A stretch of 64,000 nt of DNA. Source: Gluconobacter sp. Dm-62. GTDB lineage: Bacteria > Pseudomonadota > Alphaproteobacteria > Acetobacterales > Acetobacteraceae. The stretch lies in NCBI RefSeq assembly GCF_018256155.1, contig NZ_JAERLY010000002.1, positions 310,001 through 374,000 on the forward strand, read 5' to 3'. The position numbers and the translations under genes were made by a program. Below are positions 13,006-22,960 of the stretch, in pieces; positions within the stretch are counted from its first letter, which is position 1; each line of letters starts with the position of its first letter. Under the pieces are notes generated by a model. That model was not told the origin of the DNA. It was given only the letters and a program-made list of their open reading frames with translations, and ran no database searches.

Positions 13006-13703
13006 CCGACAAGAGCCTCCACAAGGCCTTTGAAAAGCGGCACGCCGTCGGTTGCGCCGATTTCGGGGTCAGTCAGGTTCTCCGGGTGCGGCATCAGGCC
13101 ACAGACACGGCCGTTCTCGCTCAGAATACCGGCGATGGAGCGCGTGCTCCCGTTGGGGTTGGTCGCGCGGTTATCGTCCGAAACCACACCATCCGCGCCG
13201 CAATAGCGGAAGGCCACGCGGCCTTCACCCTCAAGACGCTTCAGCGTCTCGGGCGAGGCCGTGTAGTTGCCGTCACCATGCGCGAGTGGCGCACGGAACA
13301 CATCGCCGCGCGTCCAGCCTTGCGTATAGGGTGAGGACCCGTTCTCAACCTTCAGGTGGCAGTCCTGCGACAGGAATCGCAGCCCCGCATTGCGCAGAAG
13401 CGCACCCGGCAGCAGATGGGATTCCGTCAGGATCTGGAAGCCGTTGCAGACGCCCAGAACGTGACCGCCCTTGCCTGCGAATGCCTTGACGTCACGCATG
13501 ATCGGCGAGTGCGCGGCCATGGCCCCACTGCGCAGATAGTCCCCGAAACTGAACCCACCCGGCAGCACAACGAGGTCCAGATCACCCAGCGAGGTCTCCC
13601 CGTGCCAGATCAGACGCGGCGCCTGCCCCGTGACCAGCTTCAGGGCATGGACCATGTCGCGCTCCCGGTTCGTGCCGGGAAATACGACGATACCTGCCTT
13701 CAT
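13002..13703 (-). CDS. purQ: Phosphoribosylformylglycinamidine synthase, glutaminase subunit
   Basis: Class-I glutamine amidotransferase subunit that supplies ammonia to PurL. 233 aa. The nucleophile is in [13 protein letters not shown], the catalytic His/Glu pair in [15 protein letters not shown], and the N-terminus is the typical [16 protein letters not shown]. It overlaps purL by four bases downstream and the Rap1a-like gene by four bases upstream. Confidence 0.98.
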   Translation of the reverse strand: MKAGIVVFPGTNRERDMVHALKLVTGQAPRLIWHGETSLGDLDLVVLPGGFSFGDYLRSGAMAAHSPIMRDVKAFAGKGGHVLGVCNGFQILTESHLLPGALLRNAGLRFLSQDCHLKVENGSSPYTQGWTRGDVFRAPLAHGDGNYTASPETLKRLEGEGRVAFRYCGADGVVSDDNRATNPNGSTRSIAGILSENGRVCGLMPHPENLTDPEIGATDGVPLFKGLVEALVG

Positions 13704-14107
13704 TTCTGGCCCTCCGCCGGAGCGGAAGCCGCATGGCAGGGATAGGTGTCATGCAGGGCGCGATAGACGGCCTTGCCGGCCGGTTCCGTCAGCGCGTCAT
13801 TGTGCGCATGCAGCCAGGCGACGACCAGACCGCGGACCTGCGGTGCCGTCTGCTGGGCTGGCACGCAGAATGCCACCGGAGCAGACTCATCATGTGCAAA
13901 GCTGTCGTACTTCTTGGCCCAGGCCTCGCCGTCCATCAGGCCGGACAGATAGGCGTCGCACATGCCGATGGACGACTTGCCGGAGCACATCTGGCCCAGA
14001 GCCTTGCCCGAAACCTTGGACACGCGCTGCGCGTGAGCCGGGGCTGCAACGAGAGCCGGCGCGGCTACGAGGCCGGCCAGCAGGAGCATCGTGGAAAGAC
14101 GGGTCAT
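13700..14107 (-). CDS. Secreted Rap1a/Tai-like protein embedded in the purine operon
   Basis: 135 aa with an N-terminal signal peptide (hydrophobic [20 protein letters not shown], cleavage likely after AHA), so the mature part should be periplasmic. The remainder fits the Rap1a/Tai immunity-like fold: [10 protein letters not shown], then [16 protein letters not shown], then [18 protein letters not shown] and a late Cys (DTYPCHA). The cysteines allow one or two disulfides. Its start overlaps the purS stop by four bases and its stop overlaps the purQ start by four bases, so it is translated as part of the purine operon. No T6SS effector gene is visible, so an immunity role is not supported; the real function is unknown. 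The family call is by eye. Confidence 0.7.
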   Translation of the reverse strand: MTRLSTMLLLAGLVAAPALVAAPAHAQRVSKVSGKALGQMCSGKSSIGMCDAYLSGLMDGEAWAKKYDSFAHDESAPVAFCVPAQQTAPQVRGLVVAWLHAHNDALTEPAGKAVYRALHDTYPCHAASAPAEGQK

Positions 14108-14346
14108 CCTGCCACCTCAACGCTGAAATCTTCGATGACTTCATTGGCCAGAAGCGCGCGCGCCATGGCCTCGCCCTGTGCCAGAGCGTCCGCAGCATTG
14201 TCGGCCGGAACATCGAGTTCAACGACGCGGTTGATGCGGACTTCGCCGAGGCCCTTGAAGCCGAGGGTTTCGAGAGCATGGCCGACAGCCTTGCCCTGCG
14301 GATCGAGAACGCCGTCTTTCAGGGAAACAAAAACACGAATTTTCAC
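14104..14346 (-). CDS. purS: Phosphoribosylformylglycinamidine synthase, PurS subunit
   Basis: 80-residue PurS, the structural subunit that joins PurQ and PurL. It shows [21 protein letters not shown], the [17 protein letters not shown] region and [15 protein letters not shown] at the end, all standard. It overlaps purC upstream and the Rap1a-like gene downstream by four bases each. Confidence 0.96.
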   Translation of the reverse strand: MKIRVFVSLKDGVLDPQGKAVGHALETLGFKGLGEVRINRVVELDVPADNAADALAQGEAMARALLANEVIEDFSVEVAG

Positions 14347-15107
14347 TGAACTGCCTCCGGACCCTTGAGGTCACCATTCCCGGACTCGGGCAGGATCCCG
14401 AGACGCTTTGCCACTTCCTGATAGGCTTCCTCAACGCGACCCAGGTCACGGCGGAAGCGATCCTTGTCCATCTTCTCGTTCGTCTTGGAATCCCACAGAC
14501 GACAGTTGTCCGGCGAGATCTCGTCCGCCAGAAGAATACGCATCTCCTCGCCTTCCCAGACCCGGCCGAACTCCAGCTTGAAGTCGACGAGCGTGATACC
14601 GACGGCCGTGAACATGCCCATCAGGAAATCATTTGTCCTGAGCGCAAGCTGGTTCATGTCATCCATGTCCTGCGGTGCGGCCCAGTTGAACGCCGCAATA
14701 TGCTCTTCCGAAACCATCGGGTCATTGAGCGCGTCGTTCTTGTAGTAATATTCAATGATCGTGCGCGGAAGGCGCGTCCCCTCGGGGATGCCAAGCCGCT
14801 TGGCCAGAGAGCCCGCCGCCACGTTGCGCACCACGACTTCAAGCGGAATGATCTCCACTTCGCGGATGAGCTGCTCGCGCATGTTCAGCCGGCGGATGAA
14901 GTGGGTCGGGATGTTGATGTCATGAAGCTTGAGCATCAGGTATTCGCTGATGCGGTTGTTCAGAACACCCTTGCCGGTGATGATACCGCTCTTCGCGCCG
15001 TTTCCGGCGGTGGCGTCATCCTTGAAGTACTGAACGAGTGTGCCGGGTTCTGGGCCTTCAAAAAGAACCTTGGCTTTGCCCTCATAGAGCTGGCGGCGGC
15101 GAGCCAT
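14343..15107 (-). CDS. purC: SAICAR synthetase
   Basis: Phosphoribosylaminoimidazole-succinocarboxamide synthase, joining CAIR and aspartate. The protein opens [16 protein letters not shown] (ATP-binding), then [24 protein letters not shown] and [13 protein letters not shown] chose ATG 15107; an ATG two codons upstream (15113) is also possible. 254 aa, the usual length. It is the first gene of the tightly overlapped purCS-Rap1a-purQL run; purB lies 129 bases upstream on the same strand. Confidence 0.97.
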   Translation of the reverse strand: MARRRQLYEGKAKVLFEGPEPGTLVQYFKDDATAGNGAKSGIITGKGVLNNRISEYLMLKLHDINIPTHFIRRLNMREQLIREVEIIPLEVVVRNVAAGSLAKRLGIPEGTRLPRTIIEYYYKNDALNDPMVSEEHIAAFNWAAPQDMDDMNQLALRTNDFLMGMFTAVGITLVDFKLEFGRVWEGEEMRILLADEISPDNCRLWDSKTNEKMDKDRFRRDLGRVEEAYQEVAKRLGILPESGNGDLKGPEAVQ

Positions 15108-15242
15108 GAGCAATCCTTAGCGTTGCGCCGTCCTGACAGGAAATGCGGACGGCTGGAGCAGCGACGAATTGTGGTTCCATAGCATTGCGGAACCGGAACT
15201 GCGAGTGTGCGGAACGCAGGAAATCTACGTCCCGCACGCCTC

Positions 15243-16574
15243 TCAGTCAAAGATACGGGCGAAGATGCGATCCACGGCGCGCAGATGCTGTGCCGGGTCA
15301 AACGCCTGATCGAGAATGTCCTTGCTGACCCGACCGGCGACTTCCGGATCGGCCTCAAGGTTCTCGCGGAAGGTTCTGAAGCCCGGCTTGTTCAGCTTCG
15401 TCCATGTTTCCATGGCGTTACGCTGCACGATGCGATAGGCGTCCTCACGGGAAATTCCTGCGCGCGCAAGCGTCAGCAGCACTTCGCCGGAATGGACGAC
15501 GCCGCCGAGGCTTTCCATATTCGCGATCATCTGCTCGGGATAGACGACCAGCTTTTCCATCATCCCGGCCAGACGCATCAGAGCGAAATCCAGACCGATC
15601 GTCGCATCGGGGCAGATGTTGCGCTCGACGGCAGAGTGGCTGATGTCCCGTTCGTGCCACAGGGCAACGTTTTCCAGAGCCGGCACGACATGCGAGCGGA
15701 TCAGGCGCGCCAGACCCGTCAGGTTCTCCGACAGGACAGGGTTGCGCTTGTGCGGCATTGCCGAACTGCCCTTCTGTCCCTTGTGGAAGAACTCTTCCGC
15801 TTCCCGAACTTCCGAACGCTGCAGATGACGGACCTCGACAGCCAGACGCTCGATGCCGCTGGCGATCACACCGAGCGTGCAGAAGAACGCGGCATGGCGA
15901 TCACGGGGGATAACCTGCGTGGATACGCTCTCGACAGCCAGACCCAGCTTGTCAGCGACGTATTCCTCGATCTCTGGATCGATATGGGCATACGTGCCGA
16001 CAGCGCCGGAAATGGCACAGACCGCGATTTCCTTACGGGCCTGAATGAGGCGCTCGCGGTTGCGGGCGAATTCAGCGTAGTGTCCTGCAATCTTCAGGCC
16101 AAAGCTTGTCGGTTCGGCATGGATCGCATGGCTGCGGCCGATCGTGACCGTGTTGCGATGCTCGTAGGCGCGGGACTTCAGGGCGGCGAGAACGCGGTCC
16201 AGATCTTCCAGCAGAAGATCGGCGGCCTGTGTCATCTGGACGGACAGGCAGGTGTCCAGCACATCCGAAGACGTCATGCCCAGATGGACGAAACGGCTGT
16301 CCGGACCGACCTTTTCTGCAAGCCAGGTCAGGAACGCGATGACGTCGTGGCGCGTTTCGGCCTCGATCTCGTCGATGCGGGCCAGATCCGCGTCGGAGAA
16401 CGCAGCCATGGCAACGTCACCCTTCTCGCGGATGGTTCTGGCTGATTCGGCAGGAATGTCACCCCGTTGTGCCATGGCTTCGCAGGCAAGGGCTTCGATC
16501 TCGAACCAGATGCGAAAACGGTTGGCGGGAGACCAGATGGCAGTCATCTGCGGACGGCTGTAACGGGGTACCAT
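15243..16574 (-). CDS. purB: Adenylosuccinate lyase
   Basis: Catalyses two eliminations, SAICAR to AICAR and adenylosuccinate to AMP. 443 aa, fumarase/aspartase superfamily. HDVIAFL, GMTSSDVLDTCLSVQ, GRSHAIHAEPTSFGLK and the signature loop GSSAMPHKRNPVLSEN (catalytic Ser region) are intact. It starts at ATG 16574. It lies upstream of purC in the same direction with a 129-base spacer that holds a short hairpin (GGTTCC/GGAACC near 15174-15195). Confidence 0.98.
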   Translation of the reverse strand: MVPRYSRPQMTAIWSPANRFRIWFEIEALACEAMAQRGDIPAESARTIREKGDVAMAAFSDADLARIDEIEAETRHDVIAFLTWLAEKVGPDSRFVHLGMTSSDVLDTCLSVQMTQAADLLLEDLDRVLAALKSRAYEHRNTVTIGRSHAIHAEPTSFGLKIAGHYAEFARNRERLIQARKEIAVCAISGAVGTYAHIDPEIEEYVADKLGLAVESVSTQVIPRDRHAAFFCTLGVIASGIERLAVEVRHLQRSEVREAEEFFHKGQKGSSAMPHKRNPVLSENLTGLARLIRSHVVPALENVALWHERDISHSAVERNICPDATIGLDFALMRLAGMMEKLVVYPEQMIANMESLGGVVHSGEVLLTLARAGISREDAYRIVQRNAMETWTKLNKPGFRTFRENLEADPEVAGRVSKDILDQAFDPAQHLRAVDRIFARIFD

Positions 16575-16665
16575 GGGAACTCCGGATGCGAGGTGGGGCT
16601 TTACGGAGGCTCCTTAGACCAAATACGAAGACATTGCACGGACCCCTTTTCGGAAGAATGACACC

Positions 16666-17268
16666 TTGGCCCCTGACTCTCTGCTCCACGCCCTTATCGC
16701 CCTCGGCCAGATCACCCTGATCGACATCACCCTCGCCGGTGACAATGCCGTCGTCATCGGAATGGCCGTCCGCAATCTGGAAGGGCGGCAGCGTCGTCTT
16801 GCCATTCTTTTCGGAACAGGCTTTGCCGCGATCCTGCGTGTGGGGCTGGCCCTGCTGGCCACCACGCTCCTTGCCGTGGTCGGCCTGACGCTGGCGGGTG
16901 GTTTTCTTCTTCTGTGGGTCTGCTGGAAGATGTATCGCGAACTTCGCGTCGGCGAACATCATGAGGACGTCGAAGCCGCCCCGCCCCGTCTGGGCCCTGC
17001 CGTTCTCAAAATTGTGGTGGCCGATCTGTCCATGAGCCTCGACAACGTGCTGGCCGTTGCTGGCGCGGCTGTCGGGCATCCGTGGATTCTTGTTGCGGGG
17101 CTCGTGCTTTCGGTGCTGCTGATGGGGCTTGCCGCATCGGTCGTCGCCAATCTTCTGGCCAAATATCGCTGGATTGCATGGATCGGCCTGCTGGTGGTTC
17201 TGGGTGTCGCAATCGAACTCATCATCCGCGGCGGCGGGGAGGTCTGGACCCATGTTCTTCCGAGGTAA
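16666..17268 (+). CDS. TerC-family integral membrane protein (YjbE-like)
   Basis: About 200 aa with six to seven hydrophobic helices and the two TerC half-signatures DITLAGDNAVVIGMA (first helix) and DLSMSLDNVLAVAGAA, each with the conserved acidic and Asn residues in the membrane. TerC proteins are linked to metal (Mn) efflux or tellurite resistance; the substrate here is not known. The start is TTG 16666 because no ATG or GTG in this frame precedes the first motif; GGAAG lies about 11 bases upstream. It is divergent from purB and overlaps the start of the lytic transglycosylase by 17 bases. Confidence 0.88.
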   Translation: MAPDSLLHALIALGQITLIDITLAGDNAVVIGMAVRNLEGRQRRLAILFGTGFAAILRVGLALLATTLLAVVGLTLAGGFLLLWVCWKMYRELRVGEHHEDVEAAPPRLGPAVLKIVVADLSMSLDNVLAVAGAAVGHPWILVAGLVLSVLLMGLAASVVANLLAKYRWIAWIGLLVVLGVAIELIIRGGGEVWTHVLPR

Positions 17269-19138
17269 CACAACCCTCCTGGCCGGGCTGATGACGCTTC
17301 TTGCTGCGTCCTCAGCCCTCGCGGTGCCAGTGGAAGCCTCTCCCTCACCCGTACAGGAACGGCTCGCGGAGTGGCTCAGTCTCGTCGGGCCCGGGGGAAG
17401 CGATTTTCCGGCGCAGCGCTACGCCACTTTTCTCGCACAGCAACCCCAGTGGCCGCAGAGAGTGCGCATCCTGTGGCGCTACCAGAATGCTCTCTCCCAC
17501 ACATCTGACGCGCAAACCCTCAGCGCCCTTTGCCCGCTCTACCCCCTCACCCTCCCCGCTGCGTTTACGGCGTGTGCCGATCACCTTCCCGACGCGGCCT
17601 CCACGGCACGCCGCCTCTGGTTGTCCGGAAACACCCTGACCACGCCTGAAGAGCAGATACTGCTTGGGCGTTTCGGTCAGGCTTTCACTCCCGCCGATCA
17701 ATGGAGCCGCTATGAGGCTCTTATCGTGCGGGGGCAGTTTTCTGCTGCGTCCCGACAGATCGAGCGTCTTTCCCCCGACAAGCAGCCTTTGGCGCGCGCG
17801 CGACTGGCCGAACGACTGGCCTCCCCTGATGCCGATTCCCTGTTCGCGTCGCTGCCCTCCGAACTGCAATCGGACCCAACCCTGATCCGCTATCGCCTTC
17901 GGGCCCTGCGTCGCGGAGACCGTCTGGACGAGGCGTTGTCGCTGTGGAACGCTCAGGGTGCAGCTCTCCAGCAGGCGAGCCCGTCCCATGACTGGTCTTC
18001 CGAACGCATCAGTCTCGCCCGTGCACTGTTGCTGGCCGGTCGCCCGAAAGAGGCGGAAGACCTCGCAGACGACACCACTCTGCCGCCGGACACGACAGAC
18101 CGTCAGGAAGCCGCTCTCCTCAGCGGTATCATTGCCCTTCGAGACCTTCACGATCCTGCCCGCGCAGAGCAGTTCTTCGCCCTGCTTCAGGGCGCGACGT
18201 CGCTCCAGATGCAGGCCCGTGGCTATTACTGGACAGGCCGTGCCCTTCAGGACGCTGACAGGTTGCAAGACGCCGAAGCCGCGTTTCAGAAGGCTGCAGC
18301 CTTTCCAACGACGTTTCCGGGTCAGCTCGCTCTCGCCGCCCTGACGCAAGACAACGCGATTCTGGTCTCGGGTCAGTCATCGCCGGCTTTTGACGCGGCC
18401 CTGTCGCAGGCCCTTCAGTCCCTGTCCTCCCCGACGGCCGGAACGCTCGCCCGTCCGGACCTGCTTGAAGCCGCCACAGACCTCGTGCAGGCGGGCGATC
18501 CCGATCATGCGCGTGATTTTCTCATGATGCTGGAAGTGGTCAATCCGTCTCCTGAAGGCCAGAAAGCCGTCGCCGATGCCGCGTCTCGCCTCGGAGTGGC
18601 CGCGCCGGAGGTCTTCGCTTCCTATGCTCTGGCGCGTAAAGGCATTGCTCTTTATCCGCAAGGTTTTCCAGACCCTTATCCGGCGGCGTCAACAGTTCCG
18701 GACGGTCTGCTTCCCGCCATCATCCGGCAGGAAAGCGGGTTCGACCCCAATGCCCTGAGCGGTGCCAATGCGATTGGGCTGCTCCAGCTTCTGCCTGCTG
18801 CGGCCAAAGACGTGGTCCGCAAGGCGCATCTGGGGCCGGTCAATGTCTCACCTGCCGCCCTGACTGATCCGCAGACGAACCTGAAAATCGGTAACGCCTA
18901 TGTTTCGCAGCTTCTGGAGCGTTTCGGAAATGTGATCCCCTATGCGCTGGCCGCCTATAATGCTGGCCCGCATCGGGTTGATCTCTGGCTGAAAGCAAAT
19001 CCCCCTTCGGAACCGCTGTCTGAAGACGGGGTTCTGGACTGGATCGAGCGCCTGCCCTATCGCGAAACCCGCCTTTATATCGAGAATATCGAAGCAGGCA
19101 TGATGATCTATCGCGTCAGGAATACTCATGCTGGATAA
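17252..19138 (+). CDS. Soluble lytic murein transglycosylase (Slt70-like)
   Basis: Periplasmic enzyme that cleaves peptidoglycan to 1,6-anhydromuropeptides. 628 aa. A signal peptide (MFFRGNTTLLAGLMTLLAAS, ending ALA) is followed by a long alpha-helical superhelix region and a C-terminal SLT domain with IIRQESGFDPNALSGANAIG (catalytic Glu), LLQLLPAAA and YALAAYNAGPHRVDLWL. The ATG at 17252 lies inside the end of the terC-like gene, suggesting coupling. Its stop overlaps the pncC start by 11 bases. Confidence 0.93.
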   Translation: MFFRGNTTLLAGLMTLLAASSALAVPVEASPSPVQERLAEWLSLVGPGGSDFPAQRYATFLAQQPQWPQRVRILWRYQNALSHTSDAQTLSALCPLYPLTLPAAFTACADHLPDAASTARRLWLSGNTLTTPEEQILLGRFGQAFTPADQWSRYEALIVRGQFSAASRQIERLSPDKQPLARARLAERLASPDADSLFASLPSELQSDPTLIRYRLRALRRGDRLDEALSLWNAQGAALQQASPSHDWSSERISLARALLLAGRPKEAEDLADDTTLPPDTTDRQEAALLSGIIALRDLHDPARAEQFFALLQGATSLQMQARGYYWTGRALQDADRLQDAEAAFQKAAAFPTTFPGQLALAALTQDNAILVSGQSSPAFDAALSQALQSLSSPTAGTLARPDLLEAATDLVQAGDPDHARDFLMMLEVVNPSPEGQKAVADAASRLGVAAPEVFASYALARKGIALYPQGFPDPYPAASTVPDGLLPAIIRQESGFDPNALSGANAIGLLQLLPAAAKDVVRKAHLGPVNVSPAALTDPQTNLKIGNAYVSQLLERFGNVIPYALAAYNAGPHRVDLWLKANPPSEPLSEDGVLDWIERLPYRETRLYIENIEAGMMIYRVRNTHAG

Positions 19139-19616
19139 TGAAATTCGCATACTGTCTGAACAGGTCCTGGAGCATCTGCGCCAGTCTCGCCGAAAGCTCG
19201 TCACAGTGGAAAGCTGCACCGGTGGCATGATCGCGGCTGCCCTCAGTGATATTCCCGGATCGTCAGATGTGCTGGAAGGCGGTTTTGTGACCTATTCCAA
19301 CGCTTTGAAAATAAGTGCCGTCAGCGTTCCTGAGGCAACCCTTATGCAATATGGCGCTGTCAGTCTCTCAACGGCAGAGGCTATGGCGGAAGGCGGCCTG
19401 CTTCATACGGCAAACGCCGACCTCTCAATTTCCGTAACGGGCATTGCGGGCCCAGGAGGTGGGAGTGCGGCCAAGCCAGTCGGAACCGTCTGTTTCGGAA
19501 TGGCCTTACGCACAGGCAAAACGACGAGCGTGGAATGTCATTTCACGGGGGACCGCATCAGTATCCGCAGGCAGTCAGTGCTACAGGCGCTTCAAAGCAT
19601 TCTGGACGCCACTTGA
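19128..19616 (+). CDS. pncC: CinA C-terminal-domain amidohydrolase (PncC-like)
   Basis: 162 aa, a stand-alone CinA C-terminal domain expected to deamidate nicotinamide mononucleotide in NAD recycling. VTVESCTGGMIAAALSDIPG, FVTYSNALK, and the ISVTGIAGPGGGSAAKPVGT loop that forms the substrate site are complete. There is no N-terminal molybdopterin-like domain. It is the last gene of the terC-like/slt/pncC run and is followed by a hairpin terminator. Confidence 0.92.
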   Translation: MLDNEIRILSEQVLEHLRQSRRKLVTVESCTGGMIAAALSDIPGSSDVLEGGFVTYSNALKISAVSVPEATLMQYGAVSLSTAEAMAEGGLLHTANADLSISVTGIAGPGGGSAAKPVGTVCFGMALRTGKTTSVECHFTGDRISIRRQSVLQALQSILDAT

Positions 19617-19622
19617 AACAAA

Positions 19623-19656
19623 AAAAGCGGCCCCCGACTGATCGGGAGCCGCTTTT
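19623..19656. terminator. Bidirectional rho-independent terminator
   Basis: A strong hairpin (AAAAGCGGC...GCCGCTTTT with a CCCG/CGGG inner stem and a short loop) flanked by A and T tracts. It lies between the convergent pncC-like gene and the small secreted-protein gene and can serve both strands. Confidence 0.8.
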
Positions 19657-19690
19657 CCGAAAATCTGATGGCAGAAGTCTGCCTCAGATC

Positions 19691-20008
19691 TTAGTTCCCC
19701 TGCGTGGGAGCCGGCATTGTGGATGCTGCCGGGGCCGGCGGTACAGCCTGAAGGCTCGGAGCTGTCGGGACAGCCGTCGGAGCTGCGGGCGGGATTGCGG
19801 CCGTCGGTGCCGTCGGAGCAACCGGTGTCTGAGCCTGCTGGAGCGAACGGGCATTCAGGGCGTCAGTTGCTGACTCGCTGTCTGTCTTCTGCATCTGGCC
19901 AGCCTTGTCGTGATGCTTGCCATGATGATGGTGATGTTCAGCCATTGCAGGAGAGGCAGCAGCAACCAGAGCGGTCAGAGCAAATGCGCCAAAGGAAATC
20001 TTTTTCAT
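19691..20008 (-). CDS. Small secreted His/Ala/Pro-rich protein
   Basis: 105 aa, no family recognised. The signal peptide MKKISFGAFALTALVAAASP ends in AMA; immediately after it is a histidine cluster (EHHHHHGKHHD) and then a low-complexity Ala/Pro/Thr tail (TPVAPTAPTAAIPPAAPTA). Such proteins are periplasmic, and the His run could bind divalent metals (inference). The start is ATG 20008. It is a single gene bounded by the terminator on one side and the RatA-like gene on the other. Confidence 0.75.
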   Translation of the reverse strand: MKKISFGAFALTALVAAASPAMAEHHHHHGKHHDKAGQMQKTDSESATDALNARSLQQAQTPVAPTAPTAAIPPAAPTAVPTAPSLQAVPPAPAASTMPAPTQGN

Positions 20009-20094
20009 TACGTAATCCTTTTCATATCACCATGACGGTGCTTGAGACCTGAAACGGCTCAAGCACCAGATGGTTCTCGAAACACTACGAAATT

Positions 20095-20574
20095 TTACGT
20101 CCTTTGGGAAAGGCTGGGTGTCGATGGGGGAACCTTTGCTCCCTGCACTCCATAGATATCCCGCGCCCGCTTGATGAATGCGGACACCATGAGGCGCACG
20201 CCTTCATTGAACACAACGCCCATCGCATTTTGCAGAAGCCGCGACTTGAACTCGAAATCTACAAAGAAATCGACCAGACAGCCACGGGGATCAGGCGTGA
20301 ACGTCCACACGTTGTTCAGATACCGGAAAGGCCCTTTTTCATAACGCACCCGGATGCGAGAGGGCCTCTCCAGAGTCACGCGGCTCGTGAAGGTCTCGCG
20401 GAACGGACCAAAACCGATCGTCAGATCCGCCACAAGCTCCTGTTCCGTCTGGGTACGGATGCTTGCCTTCACGCACCAGGGCAGAAACTGCGGATACTTC
20501 TCCACATCTGCCACGAGATCGAAGAGCTGGTCCGGCGTATAGGCGATCAACCGTTGCTCGGCATGTGTCGGCAT
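20095..20574 (-). CDS. RatA/COQ10-like START-domain protein
   Basis: 159 aa polyketide-cyclase/START fold protein, similar to COQ10 and RatA; likely a coenzyme Q-binding helper. PDQLFDLVADVEKYPQFLPW is the defining N-terminal motif, followed by the beta strands LVADLTIGF and FTSRVTLERPSRI. The start ATG overlaps the lipA stop by one base (TGATG). It is the last gene of the pdh-lpd-lipA run, a gene order seen in several alphaproteobacteria. Some databases call it a toxin; the COQ10-like reading is preferred here. Confidence 0.88.
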   Translation of the reverse strand: MPTHAEQRLIAYTPDQLFDLVADVEKYPQFLPWCVKASIRTQTEQELVADLTIGFGPFRETFTSRVTLERPSRIRVRYEKGPFRYLNNVWTFTPDPRGCLVDFFVDFEFKSRLLQNAMGVVFNEGVRLMVSAFIKRARDIYGVQGAKVPPSTPSLSQRT

Positions 20575-21545
20575 CAGAGACTTTCTTTCAGACGGCTGTT
20601 CCGCGCAGCCTGAAGCTTCGCGAAATCACTGTCCGCATGATAGGAGGACCGGGTCAGCGGACTGGCGCTGACCTGAAGAAATCCTTTTGAACGGGCTGCG
20701 GCAGCATAGCCGTCAAACTCGTCGGGGGTAATAAACTTTTCAACGGCCGCATGTTTTGCGGATGGCTGAAGATATTGCCCCAAGGTCAGAAAATCGACGT
20801 CCGCGATCCTGAAATCATCCATGACCTGAGCCACTTCCATCCGTTCCTCGCCAAGCCCAAGCATCAGGCCGGACTTGGTAAAAATGGAAGGATCGAGTTT
20901 CTTTACTCCATCCAGCAGACGGACGGACTGGTAGTAACGCGCACCCGGTCTGATGGAGGGGTAAAGCCGGGGTACGGTCTCGATATTGTGATTGAAAACA
21001 TCCGGTCGCGCCGCCACAACGACCTCCAGCGCCCCATCTTTGCGAAGGAAATCAGGCGTCAGGATCTCGATCGTAGTGTCTGGCGACGTCTGACGGATCG
21101 AACGGATGACCTGCGCGAAATGCTCCGCACCCCCATCTTCAAGGTCGTCGCGATCCACGGATGTGATGACAACATGCCTCAGACCAAGCTTTGCCACGGC
21201 TTCGCCGACCCGCCGGGGTTCGTCTGCATCAAGATGCTTCGGCATCCCGGTCGTGACGTTGCAGAACGCGCAGGCCCGGGTACAGATCTCGCCCATGATC
21301 ATCATCGTGGCATGACGCTGCGACCAGCATTCCCCGATATTGGGGCATGCCGCTTCCTCGCAGACGGTCACAAGTCCTGCCTCCCGCATCAGCGCACGCG
21401 TCTCGTGATACACGGGATGGTTCGGTGCCTTGACCCGGATCCAGGACGGCTTGCGCTGGATCGGGTTGTCAGGCCGGTGGGCCTTCTCCGGATGACGAAG
21501 AGTGGTCGGCGCCGAACGATGGTCGATGGTGATGCGCTGGGACAT
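20574..21545 (-). CDS. lipA: Lipoyl synthase
   Basis: Radical SAM enzyme that inserts two sulfurs into octanoylated lipoyl domains. 323 aa. The N-terminal auxiliary-cluster motif is [13 protein letters not shown] and the radical SAM motif is CTRACAFC; a C-terminal SSYHAD segment with the third auxiliary-cluster ligand is present. The substrate (E2 and E1-beta lipoyl domains) is encoded immediately upstream, and lpd ends five bases before its start. Secure. Confidence 0.98.
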   Translation of the reverse strand: MSQRITIDHRSAPTTLRHPEKAHRPDNPIQRKPSWIRVKAPNHPVYHETRALMREAGLVTVCEEAACPNIGECWSQRHATMMIMGEICTRACAFCNVTTGMPKHLDADEPRRVGEAVAKLGLRHVVITSVDRDDLEDGGAEHFAQVIRSIRQTSPDTTIEILTPDFLRKDGALEVVVAARPDVFNHNIETVPRLYPSIRPGARYYQSVRLLDGVKKLDPSIFTKSGLMLGLGEERMEVAQVMDDFRIADVDFLTLGQYLQPSAKHAAVEKFITPDEFDGYAAAARSKGFLQVSASPLTRSSYHADSDFAKLQAARNSRLKESL

Positions 21546-21550
21546 GATGC

Positions 21551-22957
21551 TCAGATATGCAGCGGGCCGTCGAAGGCGGCCAGAGTTGCTTCATGCATGG
21601 TCTCGGAAATGGTCGGATGCGGGAAGACCGTCTCGATCAGCTCCGCTTCCGTCAATTCTCCGGTGCGTGTGATGACGTATCCCTGGATCATTTCCGTGAC
21701 TTCCGCACCGATCATGTGCGCGCCAAGAAGCTCGCCGCTTGTGGCATCGAACACGGTTTTGACCATACCGTCCGTCTCGCCCATCGCCACGGCCTTGCCG
21801 TTGGCAATGAACGGGAAGCGCCCGACCTTGACCTTGTGGCCTGCTGCGATGGCTTTCTCTTCGCTGAGCCCGACAGATGCAATCTGCGGACGCGAATAGG
21901 TGCAGCCCGGAATGTTCAGCGCATGCAGGGGCTGCGGCGAACGTCCGGCGATCTTCTCGACGCAGAGGATAGCCTCATGACTCGCCTTGTGGGCCAGCCA
22001 GGGAGCACCGGCAACGTCACCGATGGCATAGATTCCCGGCTCACCGGTCCGGCAGAAACCGTCTGTGACAATATGGGTCCGGTCAACCTGAACCTTGGTG
22101 CCCTCAAGCCCCAGATCCTCGACATTGCCGACGATACCAACCGCGCAGATCACACGGTCCACCGTCAGATCGACCTTGCCCGTCGGGCTTTCGATCGTCG
22201 TGGATACTTCGTTTTCACCCTTGTTCAGCGGTCCGACCTTCGCGCTGGTGATGATCTTCATCTCCTGCTTTTCGAAAGCCTTGCGCGCCGCCGCACTGAT
22301 TTCCGGATCTTCGGCAATCAGAATCCTGTCCGCGACTTCGGCGATCGTCACGTCGCTGCCCATGTTCCGGTAGAACGAGGCAAACTCGATGCCAATGGCG
22401 CCCGAGCCGATGACGAGGAGCCGCTTCGGCAGTTCTTTCGGGGTCATGGCCTCACGTGCGCCCCAGATCAGGGTGCCGTCCGTCTCCAGACCAGAAAGCT
22501 GACGCCCCCGTGCACCCGTCGCAAGAATGACATGCGGTGCCTTGATGGTCGCAACCGCAACGCCGTCCTTGGTGATCACAACCTGATGCGCCTCGCCCGA
22601 ACGTCCGGCCAGCTTGGCGCGGCCGTCAAACGTCGTGACCTTGGCCTTCTTCAGCAGATGCGCAATGCCCCCACCCATTCGCCGCGCAATGCTGCGCGAA
22701 CGCCCGACGATCTTGGACAGATCGAACGAGATGTTGTCTGCGGAAAGCCCGAACGTGCCCAGGTCGTGCAGCAGATGATGGATTTCCGAAGACCGCAGCA
22801 GCGCTTTGGTCGGGATGCAGCCCCAGTTGAGGCACACCCCACCGAAATGCGTGCTTTCCACAACCGCCACGCTCATCCCGAGCTGGCTGGCGCGCAGGGC
22901 TGCCACATAGCCACCGGGGCCGCCACCAACAACAATCAGATCGAATGTATCGGACAT
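21551..22957 (-). CDS. lpd: Dihydrolipoyl dehydrogenase (E3)
   Basis: FAD/NAD-linked disulfide oxidoreductase that reoxidises the lipoyl group of the PDH complex. 468 aa. The FAD loop [15 protein letters not shown], the redox pair [16 protein letters not shown], the NAD loop [15 protein letters not shown] and the C-terminal active-site dyad region FPHPTISE are intact. It sits between pdhC and lipA, so it belongs to the PDH complex. Confidence 0.98.
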   Translation of the reverse strand: MSDTFDLIVVGGGPGGYVAALRASQLGMSVAVVESTHFGGVCLNWGCIPTKALLRSSEIHHLLHDLGTFGLSADNISFDLSKIVGRSRSIARRMGGGIAHLLKKAKVTTFDGRAKLAGRSGEAHQVVITKDGVAVATIKAPHVILATGARGRQLSGLETDGTLIWGAREAMTPKELPKRLLVIGSGAIGIEFASFYRNMGSDVTIAEVADRILIAEDPEISAAARKAFEKQEMKIITSAKVGPLNKGENEVSTTIESPTGKVDLTVDRVICAVGIVGNVEDLGLEGTKVQVDRTHIVTDGFCRTGEPGIYAIGDVAGAPWLAHKASHEAILCVEKIAGRSPQPLHALNIPGCTYSRPQIASVGLSEEKAIAAGHKVKVGRFPFIANGKAVAMGETDGMVKTVFDATSGELLGAHMIGAEVTEMIQGYVITRTGELTEAELIETVFPHPTISETMHEATLAAFDGPLHI

Positions 22958-22960
22958 GGT

